From assembly GCF_024679245.1 (NCBI RefSeq), contig NC_090178.1:29793955-29857954 (forward strand): 64,000 nt of DNA, written 5' to 3'. Shown piece by piece: positions 13,506 through 27,375 of this stretch. Source of the DNA: Pseudorasbora parva (lineage: Eukaryota; Chordata; Actinopteri; Cypriniformes; Gobionidae). Position 1 is the stretch's first letter. Each line of letters starts with the position of its first letter. A program made the position numbers and the translations under genes. Below the pieces are notes generated by a model, which saw nothing but the letters and a program-made list of their open reading frames with translations, was not told the origin of the DNA and searched no databases.

Positions 13506-13769
13506 CTATACGTTATGGGGACAAAATGTCCCTACAAAGATGGCAATATCAGAAATCCTTGTCCTAGTGGGGACATTTTTTAGTCCCCATGAGGAAAACA
13601 TCTTAAAAATCATAAAGGATTAGTTTTTTTGAGAAATTAAAAATGCAGAATGTTTCCTGTGATGGGTAAGTTTAGGGGTAAGGGCAGGGTAGGGGGATAT
13701 AAAACATACAGTTTATACAGTATAAAAAACATTCTGCCTATGGAAAGTCCCCATGAAACATGTTAACAC

Positions 13770-13860
<91 letters not shown>
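13506..13860 (+). repeat. dispersed repeat joined to a (GT)n tract
   Basis: The unit from GGGGACAAAATGTCCC to AAAGTCCCCATG ends in a (GT)n run of about 88 bases (13771-13859). The same unit is present in inverted orientation at 24285-24450, also attached to a CA/GT tract. Shared internal words include AATGTTTCCTGTGATGGGTA and CAGTTTATACAGTATAAAAA. Confidence 0.75.
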
Positions 13861-15890
13861 ATGTAACTTTCTATCTTCTTATAACTTCTTTAAGCTTCTT
13901 TTATTCAATTGTCTTGTGGCAAAATGTATTATTATTTTAAGTGCAAAAACCAAACTATTTTTCTCTATCATAGGAATGAATGACCAATGGTCATGTCAGA
14001 GCATGTGTGCAAACCATAGGCCATGGCTCTAACAAAAATTAATTCACTTTTAATTAAACATTTTGGGAGAACGCTCTTCAACATCCCCACTAATGAGTCA
14101 AAGAGGACAAAACAAAGATGATAAACTAAACTCAGATGGTCTCCAAACATAATGTGTCAAACCCAATAAGAGCAGGATAAACACAAGACAGATGGAAAGG
14201 TCACTGACACATCTGTTGCGGAGGAACATCTCCATACCCCAAACCTACTCTCACTTCCACCAAAACAACTCCAGTTACAGATTCACTCTGGACCGTCAGA
14301 AGGGGGCACATTCTATTTTTATTCCAGATGGATTATGTTTAGGAATTTGACAGGAATCCTCTCACAGTATGGCACTCGAGGTAAGTCATGAATGTCTGCA
14401 GCGTTGATAGAGCTCCGCATGAGCACCACAGTGATGGATGGACTAAAAGACATGGGACACAATGGTGTAAATTGAAAACAGAGCTGGAGGGTGTGAGCTG
14501 ACGACATGGCAGCCGGTCTGCGGAGGGATCCTTATTGACATGGCGCATGGCAGGGGTGGAGTTTTTCGCCTGTCTGTCAGTTTGCCTGTTTATCTCACCA
14601 TCACTCTGCCCACGCAAAATATTTAAGCAGTATCTTATGAGCAGGAGTGCTGTTGTACTGAATACTAACAAGGGTTGTGAATCCTCTGAAAACATTCAGT
14701 AATGCGATGTTATATTATCGTAATATTATAGTAAATATCAGCACCCTTAGAAGAAGACTGAAGACTGTTGTATAGGGTACAATATTGCGTTATAAAGTTA
14801 TGGTCACATATACATTAGATATGCAAAATTTAGCATTTGACATTTCAATAGAGTCTGCATGACTGGAAGTTTTGTCTGCATGAGCGAGTGCAACATAGCT
14901 TTTACACACATAGATTTTGCACCGGGTTTGAGTTGGTTATGTTTTTGATACTAAGTTATTAGAAAAAAGTATGTAATAACTGACAAGAAACAGAATATGA
15001 ATTATGATAGTCTTTTTTTCTATATTGTGATGTATATTCGAGTGAAACAGCTTTTTGAAAAAGAAAGAAAAGAAAGATGGGACTTGATTTTGTTCATTGG
15101 AAATTGACTAGATGATTGTGGTTTTCTATTGCTATGATCTCATGTAATTGACAGGTTGCCCCGCCCTCATGCCAGTAAACATGACATCAGAGAAAAGATA
15201 GTTACAAGAAGGAAGGACGCAAAATATTATGTGGATGTATATATTATTTATAATAAATACTGCAATATTCTATTAAAAAATAAAAACAAGAATTGTCTAT
15301 TTTGAGTCAATGGTGATTTAAACGTTCCACTGATGTAAAGTCTTAGTGTTAAAAAAAAAAAAGGTGTTCATCCTGTCTTTATTGGCAAGCAGCTTAGCTC
15401 GGGTACATCATCTTTTAACACACTTCCTGTGAAATGGTTAATCTCACAAACCACAATCTTCGTTTCTCTCACAACAAAAGTAAAATATAGTGCAAAATAA
15501 CATGAAGCTTGAGAACAAAAGCAGTGTGGTTGGTGTGTTCGCTAGAGCAAAAAACACTTTAAGCAACACAAAACATCTAAGATTGTCTAATATTAGAAGA
15601 GAACAGAACTTCTCTTTCAGCCGTTTGTTCAAGTATTAAGTTTTGTTTATCTATCAATACTTCTTGTTTTGAAAGAAGTCTCATCTTCACAAAGGTTGCG
15701 TTTATTTGATGAAAAATACCATAAAAAGAGTAATAATGTGAAATACTATTACAATTTAATATAACTGTAGCAATTTATTCCTGTGCCAAAGCTGAATTAT
15801 CAGCATCATTACTGCAGTCTTCAATGTCACATGATCCTTCAGAAATCATTTTTATATGATGACTTGCTGCTGAAGAAACATGTCTTATCA

Positions 15891-16062
15891 GTTTATCTGC
15901 TTACTCCCAGGGCATCCAAGATGTAGGTGTACGAGCAATGGTTGGAGTTAAAAATCTTAATTTGTGTTCTATTAAAGAAACAAACACACCTACATCTTGG
16001 ATGCCCTAGGGATAAGCAGATAAACATCAAATTTTAATTTTGGGGTGAACTATCCCTTTAAA
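15891..16062. mobile_element. palindromic element fragment with TTAA-type end
   Basis: Inverted arms of about 40 bp (15891-15930 and 15983-16025) around GGGCATCCAAGATGTAGGTG. The right side runs into TTGGGGTGAACTATCCCTTTAA, the end typical of TTAA-targeting MITEs in fish. Part of the same family recurs at 59371-59480. Confidence 0.65.
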
Positions 16063-16879
16063 CGGTTTGTGAAACCCATGATAAATTTTTTCAGGATTAT
16101 TTGATGAATAGAAAGCTCAAAAGAACAATTTATTTGACATAGAAATCTTGTGAAACATTATAGATGTCTTTATGCACTTCATGCCAATTTAATGCATCAT
16201 TGCTGAATCAGCATCTTTCAAACATAAATTAATTCTTAATGACCCCAAACTTAAACACTAGTGTACATATCTGCTTTTTTTGTACATCCAGGATAATATG
16301 ATTGTCTGTCATGCATTGGTGTGAATAATGACACTCATGGTAAACAATTAAGCGATAAATACAGCCATATAAATGTTCCGTCTTATTTACTGGACACTGC
16401 TAATCTGAAAACACATTGTTATATTTTTGCTCCATTGTAGCCTCTTAAAACTTGTATTTTTTGCTATTTATTCTTTAGACATAGTGTGTAAATACGTCAT
16501 AGGTTTGCTGTTTGGCTTCATTCCTTGCATTTCATTCTAAGTGGTTTTTGGGCCCAGCTCAAGCACTCTGGCAACATAGGAAAACTTTGAAGTCATTGTT
16601 GACATGGACTTTGATGTTGTCCTCCATCACTTTTGAAGATATGAAGGTTCATCCACTGACAAGCAGAGGACACTAGCACTCTTTAGACATCAAACATGAC
16701 AGAGTGAGCGACCAGCATAAAGCATTTGTTGTGTGGAGTGCATTACCATGGGTTGTCACATTCACCCTCTGAATAATGAGAACCTTTACTGCTCATCCTG
16801 AACGGCATTACAAAGAGAATGTCTAAAACATTACTAACCACTTTCTCCACCATGTTTAACAAGCATGTCCGCACACAGG

Positions 16880-17350
16880 GTTTTATAGATACCAAGGTCC
16901 AAAATCTGCAATTGACCCCTGAAGGTGTGCTGTGGTATTTGGCACCAAGATGTTAGCAGCAGATCCTTTAAGTCCTGTAAGTTGCAAGATGGTGCCTCCA
17001 TGGATTGGACTTGTTTGTTCAACACATCCCACAAATGCTCAATCGGATTACAATCTAGGAAATATTTGGAGGCTAAGTTCCTTTCTTGGACCCCTAGATA
17101 TTGGCCACTGCAGACTGGGAACATCCCACAAGAGCTGCAGTGTTGAGATGCTCTGACCCAGTCGTCTAGCCATCACAATTTAGCCTTTGTCAAACTCGCT
17201 TGAATATTTACGTTTGCCCATATTTTCTTCTTCCACATCAACCCTGATGACAAAATGTTCACTTGCTGCCTAATATATCCCACCTGCTAACAGGTGACGT
17301 GATAAAGAGATAATTGCCATTATTCACCACTTCACCTGATCAGTGTATAG
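16880..17350 (-). mobile_element. Tc1-like DNA transposon, internally deleted
   Basis: The minus strand carries CNPIEHLWDVLNKQVQSMEA and LLTSWCQIPQHTFRG, the C-terminal end of a DDE transposase with the third catalytic residue region. A deletion near 17080-17100 joins this directly to the N-terminal end and 5' terminus (CACCTGCTAACAGGTGACGT near 17280, then CACCTGATCAGTGTA). The catalytic core is gone. Confidence 0.75.
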
Positions 17351-17383
17351 TTAATAATAATAATATAGTATATATATATATAT

Positions 17384-18378
17384 TAGTGTGGAAAATAGTA
17401 TTTGAACACCCTGCTATTTTGTAAGTTCTCTCACTTAGAAGTCTGAAATTGTCATTGTAGGTGCATGTCCACTGTGAGACATAATCTAAAAAAATAAATA
17501 AATCCAGAAATCAAAATATATGAACTATTTATTTGTTTGATACAGCTGCAAATAAGTATTTGAACACCTGTCCTTATGTTGTCTATCAGCTAGAATTCTG
17601 ACCCTCAAACACCTGTTAGTCTGCCTTTAAAATGTCCACCTCTACTCCATTTATTATCCTAAATTAGATGCACCTGTTTGAGGTCATTAGCTGCATAAAG
17701 ACACCTGTCCACCCCATACAATCAGTAAGAATCCAACTACTAAGATGGCAAGACCATCTTCCACCATTGGAGGAAGAAGAATGATGAGTACCATCCCAAG
17801 AACACCATCCCTACTGTGAAGCATGGGGGTGGTAACATCATGCTTTGGGGGTGTTTTTCTGCACATAGGACAGGGCGACTACACTGTATTAAGGAGAGGA
17901 TGACCGGGGCCATGTATTGTGAGATTTTGGGGAACAACCTCCTTCCCTCAGTTAAAGCATTGAAGATGGGTCGAGGCTGGGTCTTCCAACATGACAATGA
18001 CCTAAAGCACAGCCAGGATAAACAAGGAGTGGCTCTATAAGAAGCATATCAAGGTTCTGGCGTGGCCTTGCCAGTCTCCAGACCTAAACACAATAGAGAA
18101 TCTTTGGAGGGAGCTCAAACTCCGTGTTTCTCAGTGACAGGCCAGAAACCTGACTGATCTAGAGAAGATCTGTGTGGAGGAGTGGGCCAAAATCCCTCCT
18201 GCAGTGTGTGCAAACCTGGTGAAAAACTACAGGAAATGTTTGACCTCTGTAATTGCAAACAAAGGCTACTGTACCAAATATTACCATTGTTTTTCTCAGG
18301 TGTTCAAATACTTATTTGCAGCTGTATCATACAAATAGTTTTAAAAAAAATCATACATTGTGATTTCTGGATTTTTCA
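17384..18378 (+). mobile_element. Tc1-like element (family B), internally deleted
   Basis: Starts near GTGGAAAATAGTATTTGAAC and shows the mirrored subterminal motif GCAAATAAGTATTTGAACAC (17549) and CAAATACTTATTTGCAGCTG (18305). Open frame 17816-18040 encodes [20 protein letters not shown] and [15 protein letters not shown], with the second catalytic aspartate. The N-terminal half and the first aspartate were lost in a deletion joined at about 17755-17765, right after the start codon region. Another copy of this family is split at 57181-57268 and 62938-63437. The outer right terminus is missing. Confidence 0.88.
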
Positions 18379-20250
18379 CTTTTCAAGAAATACAACAAAT
18401 GGCTTGTTTGGACTACAATGCGTTTTTTTCCGGATCTTATAAAGTCACAATGTGACCGTCCATTTCCAAAAGTAGGAGAGAGAAGATGAAGAGCGTATTT
18501 TCTGTTTGTTTGTTTTTTCACCCCAAAAAAGTCCTAATGCGAACAAATTTAGTGTGGTTAAAATCTATTTTTTACACTTTTCCCATTTTCCAAAGCATAG
18601 CTTCCAGAACCTAAGAGAGTACAAACGCAGAGCAGGCTGTTTTGTTGGGACAATCTTTTGTTTATGGATAACAACTTGTATGTCATATTTCAATTTTTTT
18701 GTAATTTTTCTATTAACAGTTCCAGTTGTACGTTTTATGTAGTTGCTGTGATGTAAACTCCACTAGCCTACTAACTAACATGACAGTATTGATGATACAG
18801 AGCAGAAAGGGGTGTGACATTTCCAGAACACACACTAAGTGGTGCCAATGACAACACACTGGGCCAGCTAACTAATCAGAACACATTTTGTATTGCGGAA
18901 GAATAGACTTCATCGAAACAGGAACCAAATGGCGTTTGAGTCAGACAGGGGAGAGAGGTGCTGTAAATTTGGTCATATGTGAATAATAATGCATTGTTTT
19001 GAACAATCAAGCATGAAAAGACATTCCAGTACACCACAAAAAAACAAAACCAAGTCTTCATAAAAGGGCATAATAGGAGCCCTTTAAAGAACTAGATTTT
19101 ATTGTAAAGCAAATTTTATTGTAAATGCATTTGTTCTATTTGAAAATAAGACTGTCCTAACCACAACCTATAAACCCACTTATCAAAGCCACACATTTGA
19201 CCATATTATAGTGCAGATCTGAGAATGACGAGTGAATTTAATGAAAGTCAATGCAAAAATAAATTCTTATGCCTAATATGCTGAAATTATTACTGGATAC
19301 CCATGAATATTACTACCGGTTGTTTAACATTTCAATCATAGCACAATTGTCAAATATTACATGTTTAGCTACTTACATCTTACACCTCACTTTTTGACCA
19401 TTTAAACAGAAGCTGGAATTCACAGTCTGCTTCTGTAAAAAGTAACAGTTATGCCTACCCACCTTCTTTAAATCGATTACCCATCTCATTAATTCTGACA
19501 TGAGCCAGGTTTCCACCCACTTGTTTTATGCAACTATTGGGATATCGCACTGATAGAAATTGTAAGATGTGCATACATTTTAAAGCGTTTGCATAAAAAA
19601 ACATATGCACTCAATTGAGGCTGATTATTTTTCATAAAACAGCTAAAGTCGGTTATCTTGACGCTATTATTAGGCAGTTATACCATGGTCTGTCTGAATA
19701 TTCTATTCTGATTGGCTGGAAGGTGTGCAATAAAACCGTTTAATGCACAGGTAGTTCCAAATCAGTTGAATCACCTTTCTATATTAATGCGCTGATCTAA
19801 TGAGCCCTAACTGATGAAAATAAACATTTTTACCCTGATTTCTGGTCAAATATTGCTTTGTAAACATCAATAACAGCTTTAAGTTGTCAATGTTTGTAAA
19901 TTAACATCTTATAAGTGGGTCAATCCACGGCTAGCTGTGCTTTAAGTGATTTTAATGGATTATCCCTTATGTATTTCATGACTTTTATTAAACACCTCAG
20001 AAGAAATACAGTTGTGGGTATAGCCATGTTAACAAATACCGCACAAGAGAAAACACAATATCAATTATTTCCCCAAAGTATTCATACTTTCTAATGTTGA
20101 ATTCAGTTCAAAACCATTTGCTATAATATTTATTCAAATATTCTGCAATGTTTTAAACATTTATTTATTGGACTTTGGCCTCTCATAAAGTAATGCTGCA
20201 AGATTGCAAACTTCCTGTGGTCAATATATTGAATGCATGAGAAACAGTAC

Positions 20251-20467
20251 CTGTTTTCTGGGTCAGGGACGGTCATACTGCGGGTGATGTAGCACATTTT
20301 GAGGGGGATGTATCTGCGGTCGCCCTGTAAGGACAGCGAGGGGGGGCTGGGGATATCGAAGTGAGGACTGCCGAGACGGGGCGACTCGGGAGGAGGGGTC
20401 TCCCAACCAATCTCAGACACTGGTGAGCCTTTTTTCACATATGGCGTCGCTTCCCGCATGTATTTCA
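20251..20467 (-). CDS. sntb1: beta-1-syntrophin, coding exon 2 (residues 169-241)
   Basis: The exon is bounded by a good acceptor (TTTTTTTGTTCCAG, AG at 20469-20468) and a donor GTACTG starting at 20250. It opens with TG, completing the valine codon begun in exon 1, and encodes VKYMREATPYVKKGSPVSE followed by a proline/serine-rich linker (about residues 191-217). Then comes the second half of PH1, with the family motif IPLKMCYITRSM and DPENR. The length of 217 nt keeps frame between phase 1 and phase 2 introns. The YMREATPYVKKGSPVSE segment fits beta-1; beta-2 has a diverged segment here. In a read-through frame the exon seems to continue on both sides, but the splice sites and the family alignment fix the limits. 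Confidence 0.95.
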
Positions 20468-21815
20468 CTGGAACAAAAAAAGAAAGGTCAGTTGAGGGTC
20501 GCAACATTATTGAGAGTACCTGAACTACTGTGAACTGTTCGCACATTCTCTTCATCAAAGCTTCTTTGATGGAAAAAAAAAAAAAGTAGACGCACATACC
20601 TTGAGAGATCAACACAAAAAAGCTCTGCGAGTTAATTTTCCATCACATGTGCGCACTGGGCCTTAGCCAGTCAGAAATGAAAGCAGGAAACCCCTACGCA
20701 AACCACTTCACTCCCACAGCTGTCCTAAGTGAGGAAATCACAACCGCACATTTGCATACTATCCTATTGCATCTAGACGATTACTGCTGATTTTATGACG
20801 GGGCAATGAACTTGAGGCTAAAGCATCTGCACATGAACATGCTGATAAAATGCAATAAGGGAATTACAACTGCCATGCTTCTCAGGTGAATGTCACGCTG
20901 AGGGCCAATTATTCCCATTCCATATGACAGCTTAATCTTTACAGGAAGCTGTTGACCATGCCAGCACTGGGCTATTTCACAATACTAGAGGCATTTCACA
21001 ATTACCCATAAAGGAGACAAATTAGAATTGGCTGTTTGGCTATTTGGCATGACATCAATTTGGTTAAAACATAATCATTCTGAATGCCTGGGGGCAACAC
21101 CAGTTGCATATTACATAAATTCTTCTCTCGATAAAACTTTTGCACATATATGCCGCAGTTTGCTAAGTAAACAATTCCTAACTGCAGGACCAAGTAATAA
21201 AACAAATCAACAGAATGATTTATGACGAGAAGACACTTTCCAAATGCAAATTAGACATTCTGTTATCTACTATAAAAGCCCAGTCACATTTATGGATTCT
21301 TCTAAAACTGTTCATGCTGTTAAATTCATCAATTATGAAAAAAATTCAATTTCAGCTGTAAGGGCATGCTCACACCAAGAACTATAAAGATAACTATATC
21401 AGGATAATTATTGGACAAATTATAATTATTATCCACAAAAGCAATAACATTCTATTTTGTTTCACACCATTGTGTTGTATTTAAATGTGCACACTTTTTA
21501 AACTGATTCAGATTGGCTGTCAATGTTTTTATCATTCAGCTGTGATTTTTTTTTATTTTTATAAATAAATCACTCTAAAAAGGGATTCCAATGATATCCT
21601 CTCTGTTCCTCTCTGTGGTTATCATTATAGTTGCGGTGTGGACCTTCCTATTCTCATAGAATTACAATGTTAACATAAACAGAGGCTTTTTAAATTGTTT
21701 ATACTGTTGTCTGAAGTCAGCTTATGACATTTCTAATGACTAATGATGTTCAAAAACATCTTAATGAATAAGGATTGGGTATTTTGTACCCTGGTTTTGA
21801 GCCTAGCTCCTGAAA

Positions 21816-22800
21816 TAGTGATGTCCGGTTCGCGAACGAATTGTTCTTTTTAACCGGATCTTTTTAGTGAACCGGTCGAACCAGTTCACCATATCGGACT
21901 GCATCTTTTTAAACGGTTTGTGTCTCAAATCAGCGCTGATCCCCCAAGTTACTAAAGTTACAAACTTTCTGACATGAGTTACAGTCCCTCCGACTAGAAA
22001 TAAACTAATATCTTGAATTATATGGTGTAACTCCAACAGTTCACTGAACTGAGATATGTTTTGCTGAGAACTGATGAGAGCTGATACTGAGCATGTACGA
22101 GTGACCGAACGTGCAGCGGCTCTCGGATCAGCAGTACAGAATCGAAAACCGTTTCTTTCGGACACGTTCGATACAGAGAACCGATGAGCCGATGAGCTGC
22201 GCATGCGTGTTATTTGTTCAGAGGAACGAAACGCAGGTTAAGTGTATAAGGAGGGGTTGCAGGAGTAATCGGATCTCGAGTACAGAATCGAGAACCGTTT
22301 CTATCGGACACGTTCGATCTTCTGGATCACAAGTACAGAATCGAGAAACGTTTCTATCGGACACGTTCGATTCTGAGAACTGGTGAGCTGAGATACTGAG
22401 CATGCGTCATAGCGTCATCTTAAACCGAACTGTTTCTTCAACCGAGTTGTTTCGGACAGCTGTTTCTCTCGGTCAACTAATGCTAATAAGTTTATTTAAT
22501 CTGTGTAAAACATCAGTGTTTGCACGACAGTGGCTGTATTGAGTGCTTTTGCAAAACACGAATGAAAAAACGTATCCAAGATGATGATGATGACAATAAT
22601 AATTATTACTATACTAAGTTTTGATGACAAATACTTTATATGAATGTGTTTGAATGTATTTTCATCCGCCGGTATGATAGAAATTACGTCATTACGTAAG
22701 GACGTAAAAGAACCGATGATCCGTTTTTTTTGACAGGTTCATTGAAATGAACTGTCCGAAAGAACCGGTTCGCGGAAAAGAACCGAACTTCCCATCACTA
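21816..22800. mobile_element. hAT-type non-autonomous element with intact ends
   Basis: Perfect 8-bp target duplication TCCTGAAA at 21808-21815 and 22801-22808. Terminal inverted repeats begin TAGTGATG and continue with imperfect GGTTCGCGAA / GGTTCGCGGAA motifs. An 8-bp duplication marks the hAT superfamily. Inside are three copies of a roughly 40-bp unit starting GTACAGAATCGA at 22133, 22280 and 22333, each reading on to GGACACGTTCGAT. No transposase is encoded. Inserted in sntb1 intron 1. Confidence 0.92.
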
Positions 22801-24220
22801 TCCTGAAATGCTCAGTTTTTATAAGTGTGCTGCATTGAAGACTTAAAGTAAGTGCCCATTGCTATGATTGGATAACAGTTTTGCATATTATAATGAATTA
22901 CGATTCCACCATCAGTACACATGGGGAATTGTTTTGAAAACTTCCAATGTGGAAAAACGGCAACCGGACCCAGAGTCTGATCCCAAATTGCAGGACAATG
23001 AACCAACAACACCTAAAATACAAGGGATACTCCAGCCTGTGACAGCTTGGTAATTTATCGTTAATTATGTTTAGTTAGAAAAGTACACATAAACAGTAGA
23101 TATCAAACGATCTGTAGCAACGCAATACTCTCGCATATAAAAAACAATTGTTACTCACAAAAGTGTGTTGCAACCTTCCTGTCGTATATAAAATAGAAGG
23201 CACAGCATAGTTTTTTTTAAATGTCATTCTGTCTGCAAATCTAGTCTCCACCAGTCTTATTTACAAAAGAATTAACGGTGAAATGAAGTGAACAAAAGCA
23301 CAATGTCTTACCCATGTGAGCTGGAACTTCATTAAAAATAGAGTTCAACTATGCATTGCTAATATTGGAATCCGAAGGAAGCTTATGCAGTGACTGAGTT
23401 CTTCTACAACCATTCACTGCACAATATTTTGTAATCTTCAATGTCATGTTTATTGCTTGGTAGCTCGATTCAGTTTAGCGCCACGTAGGCCTAATGTTAT
23501 TTACCTATTACATGCTGCTGCTCTCTGACGTTTTAGGGAGGCAAATTTGCAGATTCCTCGTTTGATGAGCCAGCTGTCAATAAAAGCTTTTCTTTGACTA
23601 AAAGGAAGTTTTCAGCTCTGAAACTTGCAGGGTATTTTTATATTACAATGACCTTTTATATATCAAAAGCGCAAGGAAAAGTTGAACATTTAAAAACATT
23701 ATAGTCATCAATATAGATATCGTCTTAGGTATAAACAGGCCTTAAATCGGCTCTGCAGAAAATAATAGTGTCATTATTTCAGTGTTGTTTCAATTCAGAG
23801 CCGTCAATGTTGCAAAGTTCATCGATTCAGCTACAAGCAGATCTAAAGAAGGCAAGACTGTTATTCGGATTCAATTCAGTTCAATAACAGTGTCAATGTT
23901 GCAAATTTAGAGTCATTATCCAGCTCAATTCGGTTTCTGTCCAAATATTGTTTTCAAATAATATAAATGCCACTAATTATTCGATTTATTATTGCATTAT
24001 TACAGGGTTGCAAAATTTTCAAACCTCAAATAACAAAAAAGAAAACATATATTTAGTTTGTACCTCCTTTGGTACCTTTCTCTGAACATTTGTTTGTATT
24101 TGTCTTCTATTGTATTGTGTGAACCAATCACTGTTTTGTCAAAAAATTATTGTGTCCTGAATTTTGGTTAAGAAACGTGCAATTAACACACGCATAGTCG
24201 TGTTTCCATGTTTCAGTTTC

Positions 24221-24232
24221 CACACACACACA

Positions 24233-24289
<57 letters not shown>

Positions 24290-24548
24290 TTGTGACATAT
24301 GGGGACACACCATAGGCGTAATGGTTTTTATGCTGTATAAACTGTATTTTCGATCCCCTTACACTGCCCCTGCCCCTAAACCTACCCATCAAAGGAAACA
24401 TTCTTCATTTCTAAAAAAAAACTAATCCTGTATGATTTATAAGCCTTTTGAAAAGTCGGGAGATGGCCAATGTCCTCATATTTCACCCTCTCCTTGTAAT
24501 ACCTGTGTCATACATTATATGTCACAAAAACATGCACCCCCCACCCCT

Positions 24549-24619
<71 letters not shown>
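24221..24619. repeat. repeat unit flanked by two (CA)n tracts
   Basis: (CA)n at about 24221-24284 and 24551-24619 enclose a unit (24285-24550) that is an inverted copy of 13506-13770. Shared words include AAACCTACCCATCAAAGGAA (reverse of the 13650 region). Confidence 0.8.
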
Positions 24620-24621
<2 letters not shown>

Positions 24622-25351
24622 TGTGTGAAGATAAGACAATGACATGCATTTTCTGTATGCCTCTAACTATACTCAGTATGTTATCATGACCTTTACTTTA
24701 CATGTTAAAACAGGAAACACAACTTACAAAGCTGGTGGCTAAACGGCTAAAACAATAATCCATGTCTTTACAACTTCACACTGATAATATTAAGATCAAA
24801 ACAAAGCAACATGACTACATGATCCATTTACTCCTGAATGCGGAAGCACAGAAGTGATTCAGAATGCCACTAACTAAGTCTCACATGTAACTGTGTACTT
24901 CAGGGTCAAGGATTCTTCAGTCAGCTCTTGCATAAAACATTACAACTCAGAACTTTAGAGTCCTCCACACAGCAGGTGGAACTCCATTCGCAGGGCTAAA
25001 AGCTCCTGCGGTCCTTTATCCTCAAGGACAAGCTAAGAGACTAGCTACAAACACAAACTTATGAAAAGATTTTCTATGTTCTACAAAGGCAAAGGGGAAA
25101 CTTTATGGTAAAACAGTTAGTTATATCTTATATTTGCTTATTGACTTAATCATGTTACTTTAGTGGCAGTCAAAATATGTGTTTCACAAATCTCCTTAGC
25201 AAGAATAACCTTCTGTAAAGTCCTTTAAAAAAGCCCTAGTTTTTGTGTTACCCAGCCATAGGGTTTGGCTGGGGCAATCTCACTGATAGTAGACGCAATA
25301 CACCTCCCCCACCCTCCCACAGATATAAGCTATGGGTGCTTCTTAAAGCTA

Positions 25352-25768
25352 CACTGTGTAACTTTTTTAATTTATTCTTACCTAAAAACACTTAGTTCTT
25401 TCAAAAATATATGTGCTCATTAATGTATATTTACTTCTTTCAAGTTATAAAGTATTGTCGTAAGTTTATAATATGCCATTGAAAATACATACGGAGGGGT
25501 TCGAATGCTGGTCGCCATATTGCCCCTCCATCTTGAAAGTACATTAGCCAAAGAGGGACATACCCATAAATTCAAGCTTCGCCTTTCACATTTTAACACT
25601 CGATGGGACTGTGTCGAATGTAAAGAGGGGGATTGCCATGTTAATCTTGGACTAAATCGGCCACCGTAGGAGTTAAAACGAAATCACAATTGAGAGGAAC
25701 AGAAACTAATATTCGCTGGATGGTCATATACCTTTACACCACTAGATGGGGGAAAATATTACACAGTG
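25352..25768. mobile_element. CACTG-ended MITE (EnSpm/CACTA-like), 417 bp
   Basis: Begins CACTGTGTAACTTTTTTA and ends AATATTACACAGTG, flanked by TA on both sides. Terminal CACTG plus a 2-bp duplication is the pattern of animal CACTA elements. No coding sequence. Confidence 0.7.
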
Positions 25769-27375
25769 TATAAACATGGGTCTCTTCAGCCCCTATAAAC
25801 TTATGCCTCAGCCCCCCCTAAAAAAATATGTGATTAACCTTTAAAACATAAAATTGGCGGGAGGCTTCGGCTTCGTCCCGTCTTTTAGTCTGTCTGTGTG
25901 TTAAGTTCCTCAATCCGCAGCGGCGCCGAGCAGAGCGCAGCGCACGTCAGAAGCAGAGGTGTGTGCGTAAATCTGAGCTTCATTGGTCTTTTACCGCTCT
26001 TCAATGTCAAAATATTTGAGAAAACCAATCAAATCAGAGTAGGAGGGCTTTATGTTCATACAGAAACTGCTGAGGCGGAGCGCAAATTTTAGCAGCGCAA
26101 CTCAACATCAAGTGAGAGAAATGTAGCAGCTAAACTAAACATTCATGTTTGACAGCTGCCACTTTAAGTCATAAATGTTAAACAAAAGATACAAATAGTC
26201 AGGCAAATTAATAAACTTTTGTCTAATTTCACCATTTAGAGTTGAAAATATGCCTATGTGATTCATAATGTAGCCCTAATTAACGAACAAGAAATATTAA
26301 CAAAGCCATTTTCATCAGAATAGGCATAAGATTGATAATGAATGTGTATATATTGTAAATTAATATAATTCCATTTGTAACCTTCAGTAAATACAAAAAT
26401 CAGCTTTTCTCAGCCTGTATTGGGCATAGTAATGAATGTGTTTATGGTGAATTAATTTAATAAATTTAAAACGTTAATAAACAGTAAATTAACGTGTCTA
26501 AGAAAAATTATTGATTATCAGTATGTTAATATGTAAAGCATGTTTACTTTCTTCACTGTTGAAAATAGAAAAACTAGCCTATGTCAGTCAAAGCTCAGCG
26601 TTATGTGGGGAAGAGACAAGGCAAGAAAAAAACTGAGAAAAAGAGAGATGTAGAGATCGGAAAGACAAATAATCTACTGCCCAGTGACATGGTTTTCAAG
26701 CTATTGTTATCAAAAAAAATTATGCCTTCAGAACATCTTAAAATGCACATTTTGCAACTTCAAACTTTGCTCAGGGGACCATGCCCCCAACCCCCTAACA
26801 TTTGGGATCTTGGTGATTACAAACCTGCCTACAATATTGAGTACAATTAATACATGTAGGCTACAATATGGCCATGCAATAAGGTGTTAATATTAGCTTT
26901 ATACGTAATAATTAACAGCCAATATCCTATGCGTATGTGTGTTAGTAAGCCACTAGTTAATAGTGCAATTTGGACCCTATACTAAAGAGTGAAAAAAAAT
27001 TCATAGGCTACCCTCACTGGGGACTAAGCCCCCCTAAAATGAAAATTCTTGAAACGCCCCTGCTTCTTAATATCCCTCCTCATTTCCTCGCTCCAGGCCG
27101 TATCCGGATTAGTGCGGATCGGGCCGCATTTTTCTGTCCGAGCCCGGCCCGTGTCCGACAGTTAAAAAAATGTTTCCCCTCATATATTAATGGTACATGT
27201 TTGTTTGTGTGGAAAGCCCCCTTTTATTAACCAACAGTAGGAAGGCATTCTGAAATGTTTACAGGTGAACGCATCAGCATGCACACGGGGCAACACAGCA
27301 CGCGTTACACAGGGTTTAATCAGTGAAATTAAATGAACAAAGGTCTACCAAAAATGGCCCAAGCTAACAGAACTA

